A stretch of 5,199 bases of DNA from NCBI GenBank assembly GCA_041179245.1, contig JBEGTT010000109.1:1-5199 (forward strand), in the 5' to 3' direction. Numbering within the stretch: the first letter of the stretch is position 1; every line of letters starts with the position of its first letter. Below are positions 4,446 to 5,199 of this stretch, one piece after another. The translations under genes and the position numbers were made by a program. The stretch comes from JBEGTT01 sp041179245. Lineage in GTDB: Bacteria > Pseudomonadota > Gammaproteobacteria > Burkholderiales > Rhodocyclaceae. Below the pieces are notes generated by a model. That model made no database searches. It saw nothing but the letters and a program-made list of their open reading frames with translations, and was not told where the DNA came from.

Positions 4446-5199
4446 ATGAGTTCATCAACGTCACCGTCCACCCTTGCAACACTGGAGCAACACGACGAAT
4501 TTATTCACCGCCATCTTGGCCAGAATGCTGCTGAAACGTCAGCCATGCTCGGCACGTTGGGCCTGAATTCATTGGATGAACTGATTGCAGAAACCATCCC
4601 TAACGCCATCCGTTTGCCTGCGCCACTGAGTCTGCCCACTGGGCAACGCGAACACACCGCCTTAGCGGAACTTAAATCCATCGCCAGCAAGAACCGAATT
4701 AATCATGCTTTGATTGGCATGGGCTACGCCGACGCGATTACGCCCAAGGTTATCTTGCGTAACGTTACAGAAAATCCGGGCTGGTACACCGCTTACACCC
4801 CCTACCAGGCGGAAATTGCGCAAGGTCGTTTAGAAGCGCTGCTCAATTACCAGCAAATGGTGGTTGATCTAACCGGTCTGGATCTCGCCAATGCTTCATT
4901 ACTTGACGAAGCCACTGCGGCTGCCGAAGCGATGACCATGGCCCGCCGGGTTAGCAAATCTGCTAGCAATCGTTTTTTTGTCGACGTTCATGCTTTCCCA
5001 CAAACCATTGATGTCATCAAAACACGTGCGAGTTACTTTGGTTTTGAACTGGTATTCGGAACGGTTGAGCAGGTCGCCAAGGAAGATGTGTTTGGTGCTT
5101 TGCTCCAATACCCCAATGACCAAGGAACAGTGACTGACCTTACGTCCATCATCACAGCTCTAAAAGCCAAAGGTGCCGTTACTGCTGTCGCAACTGACC
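4446..5199 (+). CDS. gcvP: Glycine dehydrogenase (decarboxylating), P-protein (3' end missing)
   Basis: GcvP is the PLP-dependent decarboxylase that releases CO2 from glycine and transfers the aminomethyl group to lipoyl-GcvH. The frame stays open from the ATG at 4446 to the window edge, giving 251 of an expected 950-960 residues. The visible part follows the N-terminal half of the long single-chain form: FIHRHLGQ (19-26), LAELKSIASKN (73-83), IGMGYADAITPKVILRNVTENPGW (90-113, with conserved GMGY), YTAYTPYQAEIAQGRLEALLNYQ (114-136) and LLDEATAAAEAM (152-163). The PLP lysine lies in the C-terminal half, outside the window. An AAGGGA site (4432-4437) stands 8 nt before the ATG. The first ten residues are Ser/Thr-rich and unconserved, as usual before the family homology. 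Being third in gcvT-gcvH-gcvP matches the common proteobacterial order. Confidence 0.97.
   Translation, partial: MSSSTSPSTLATLEQHDEFIHRHLGQNAAETSAMLGTLGLNSLDELIAETIPNAIRLPAPLSLPTGQREHTALAELKSIASKNRINHALIGMGYADAITPKVILRNVTENPGWYTAYTPYQAEIAQGRLEALLNYQQMVVDLTGLDLANASLLDEATAAAEAMTMARRVSKSASNRFFVDVHAFPQTIDVIKTRASYFGFELVFGTVEQVAKEDVFGALLQYPNDQGTVTDLTSIITALKAKGAVTAVATD

Overview
The window looks like ordinary core chromosome of a betaproteobacterium or close relative. The housekeeping proteins (YceF-type Maf, RlmD, GcvT, GcvH, GcvP) resemble their proteobacterial versions along their visible lengths, and the pairing of yceF with a short RsmI-like methyltransferase is, as I recall, common in Betaproteobacteria. 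Base composition is moderate (near half G+C by eye). A Neisseriales-like source is a guess from gene style, not something the sequence proves. I see no mobile element, tRNA, rRNA, CRISPR array or sign of recent transfer.

Layout. On the left, a rightward pair: the 3' two thirds of a Maf/YceF nucleotide pyrophosphatase (to 401), whose stop codon overlaps the start of a tetrapyrrole-methylase-fold SAM methyltransferase (398-1108). This meets, tail to tail with an 18-nt gap, the leftward 23S rRNA (uracil-5)-methyltransferase RlmD (1127-2437). A divergent intergenic region (2438-2611) carries a promoter candidate for each direction. The rightward one drives a 73-residue alanine/proline-rich lipoprotein (2612-2833) that ends in two consecutive hairpins, the second a strong intrinsic terminator. 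After a short gap comes the glycine cleavage operon gcvT-gcvH-gcvP (2923 to the right edge), with gcvP cut off by the window end after 251 codons.

How the genes work together. GcvP (P-protein) decarboxylates glycine and loads the aminomethyl group on the lipoyl arm of GcvH. GcvT then passes the one-carbon unit to tetrahydrofolate, releasing ammonia. The L-protein (dihydrolipoamide dehydrogenase) that would reoxidise the arm is not in the window. RlmD and the RsmI-like enzyme are both SAM-dependent; RlmD acts on 23S rRNA, while the target of the other is unknown.

The least explained parts are the small lipoprotein with its compact expression cassette, the RsmI-like paralogue, and how gcvT is transcribed and translated immediately behind a terminator with a weak ribosome binding site and no glycine riboswitch. 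I found no convincing evidence for a new multi-gene system.
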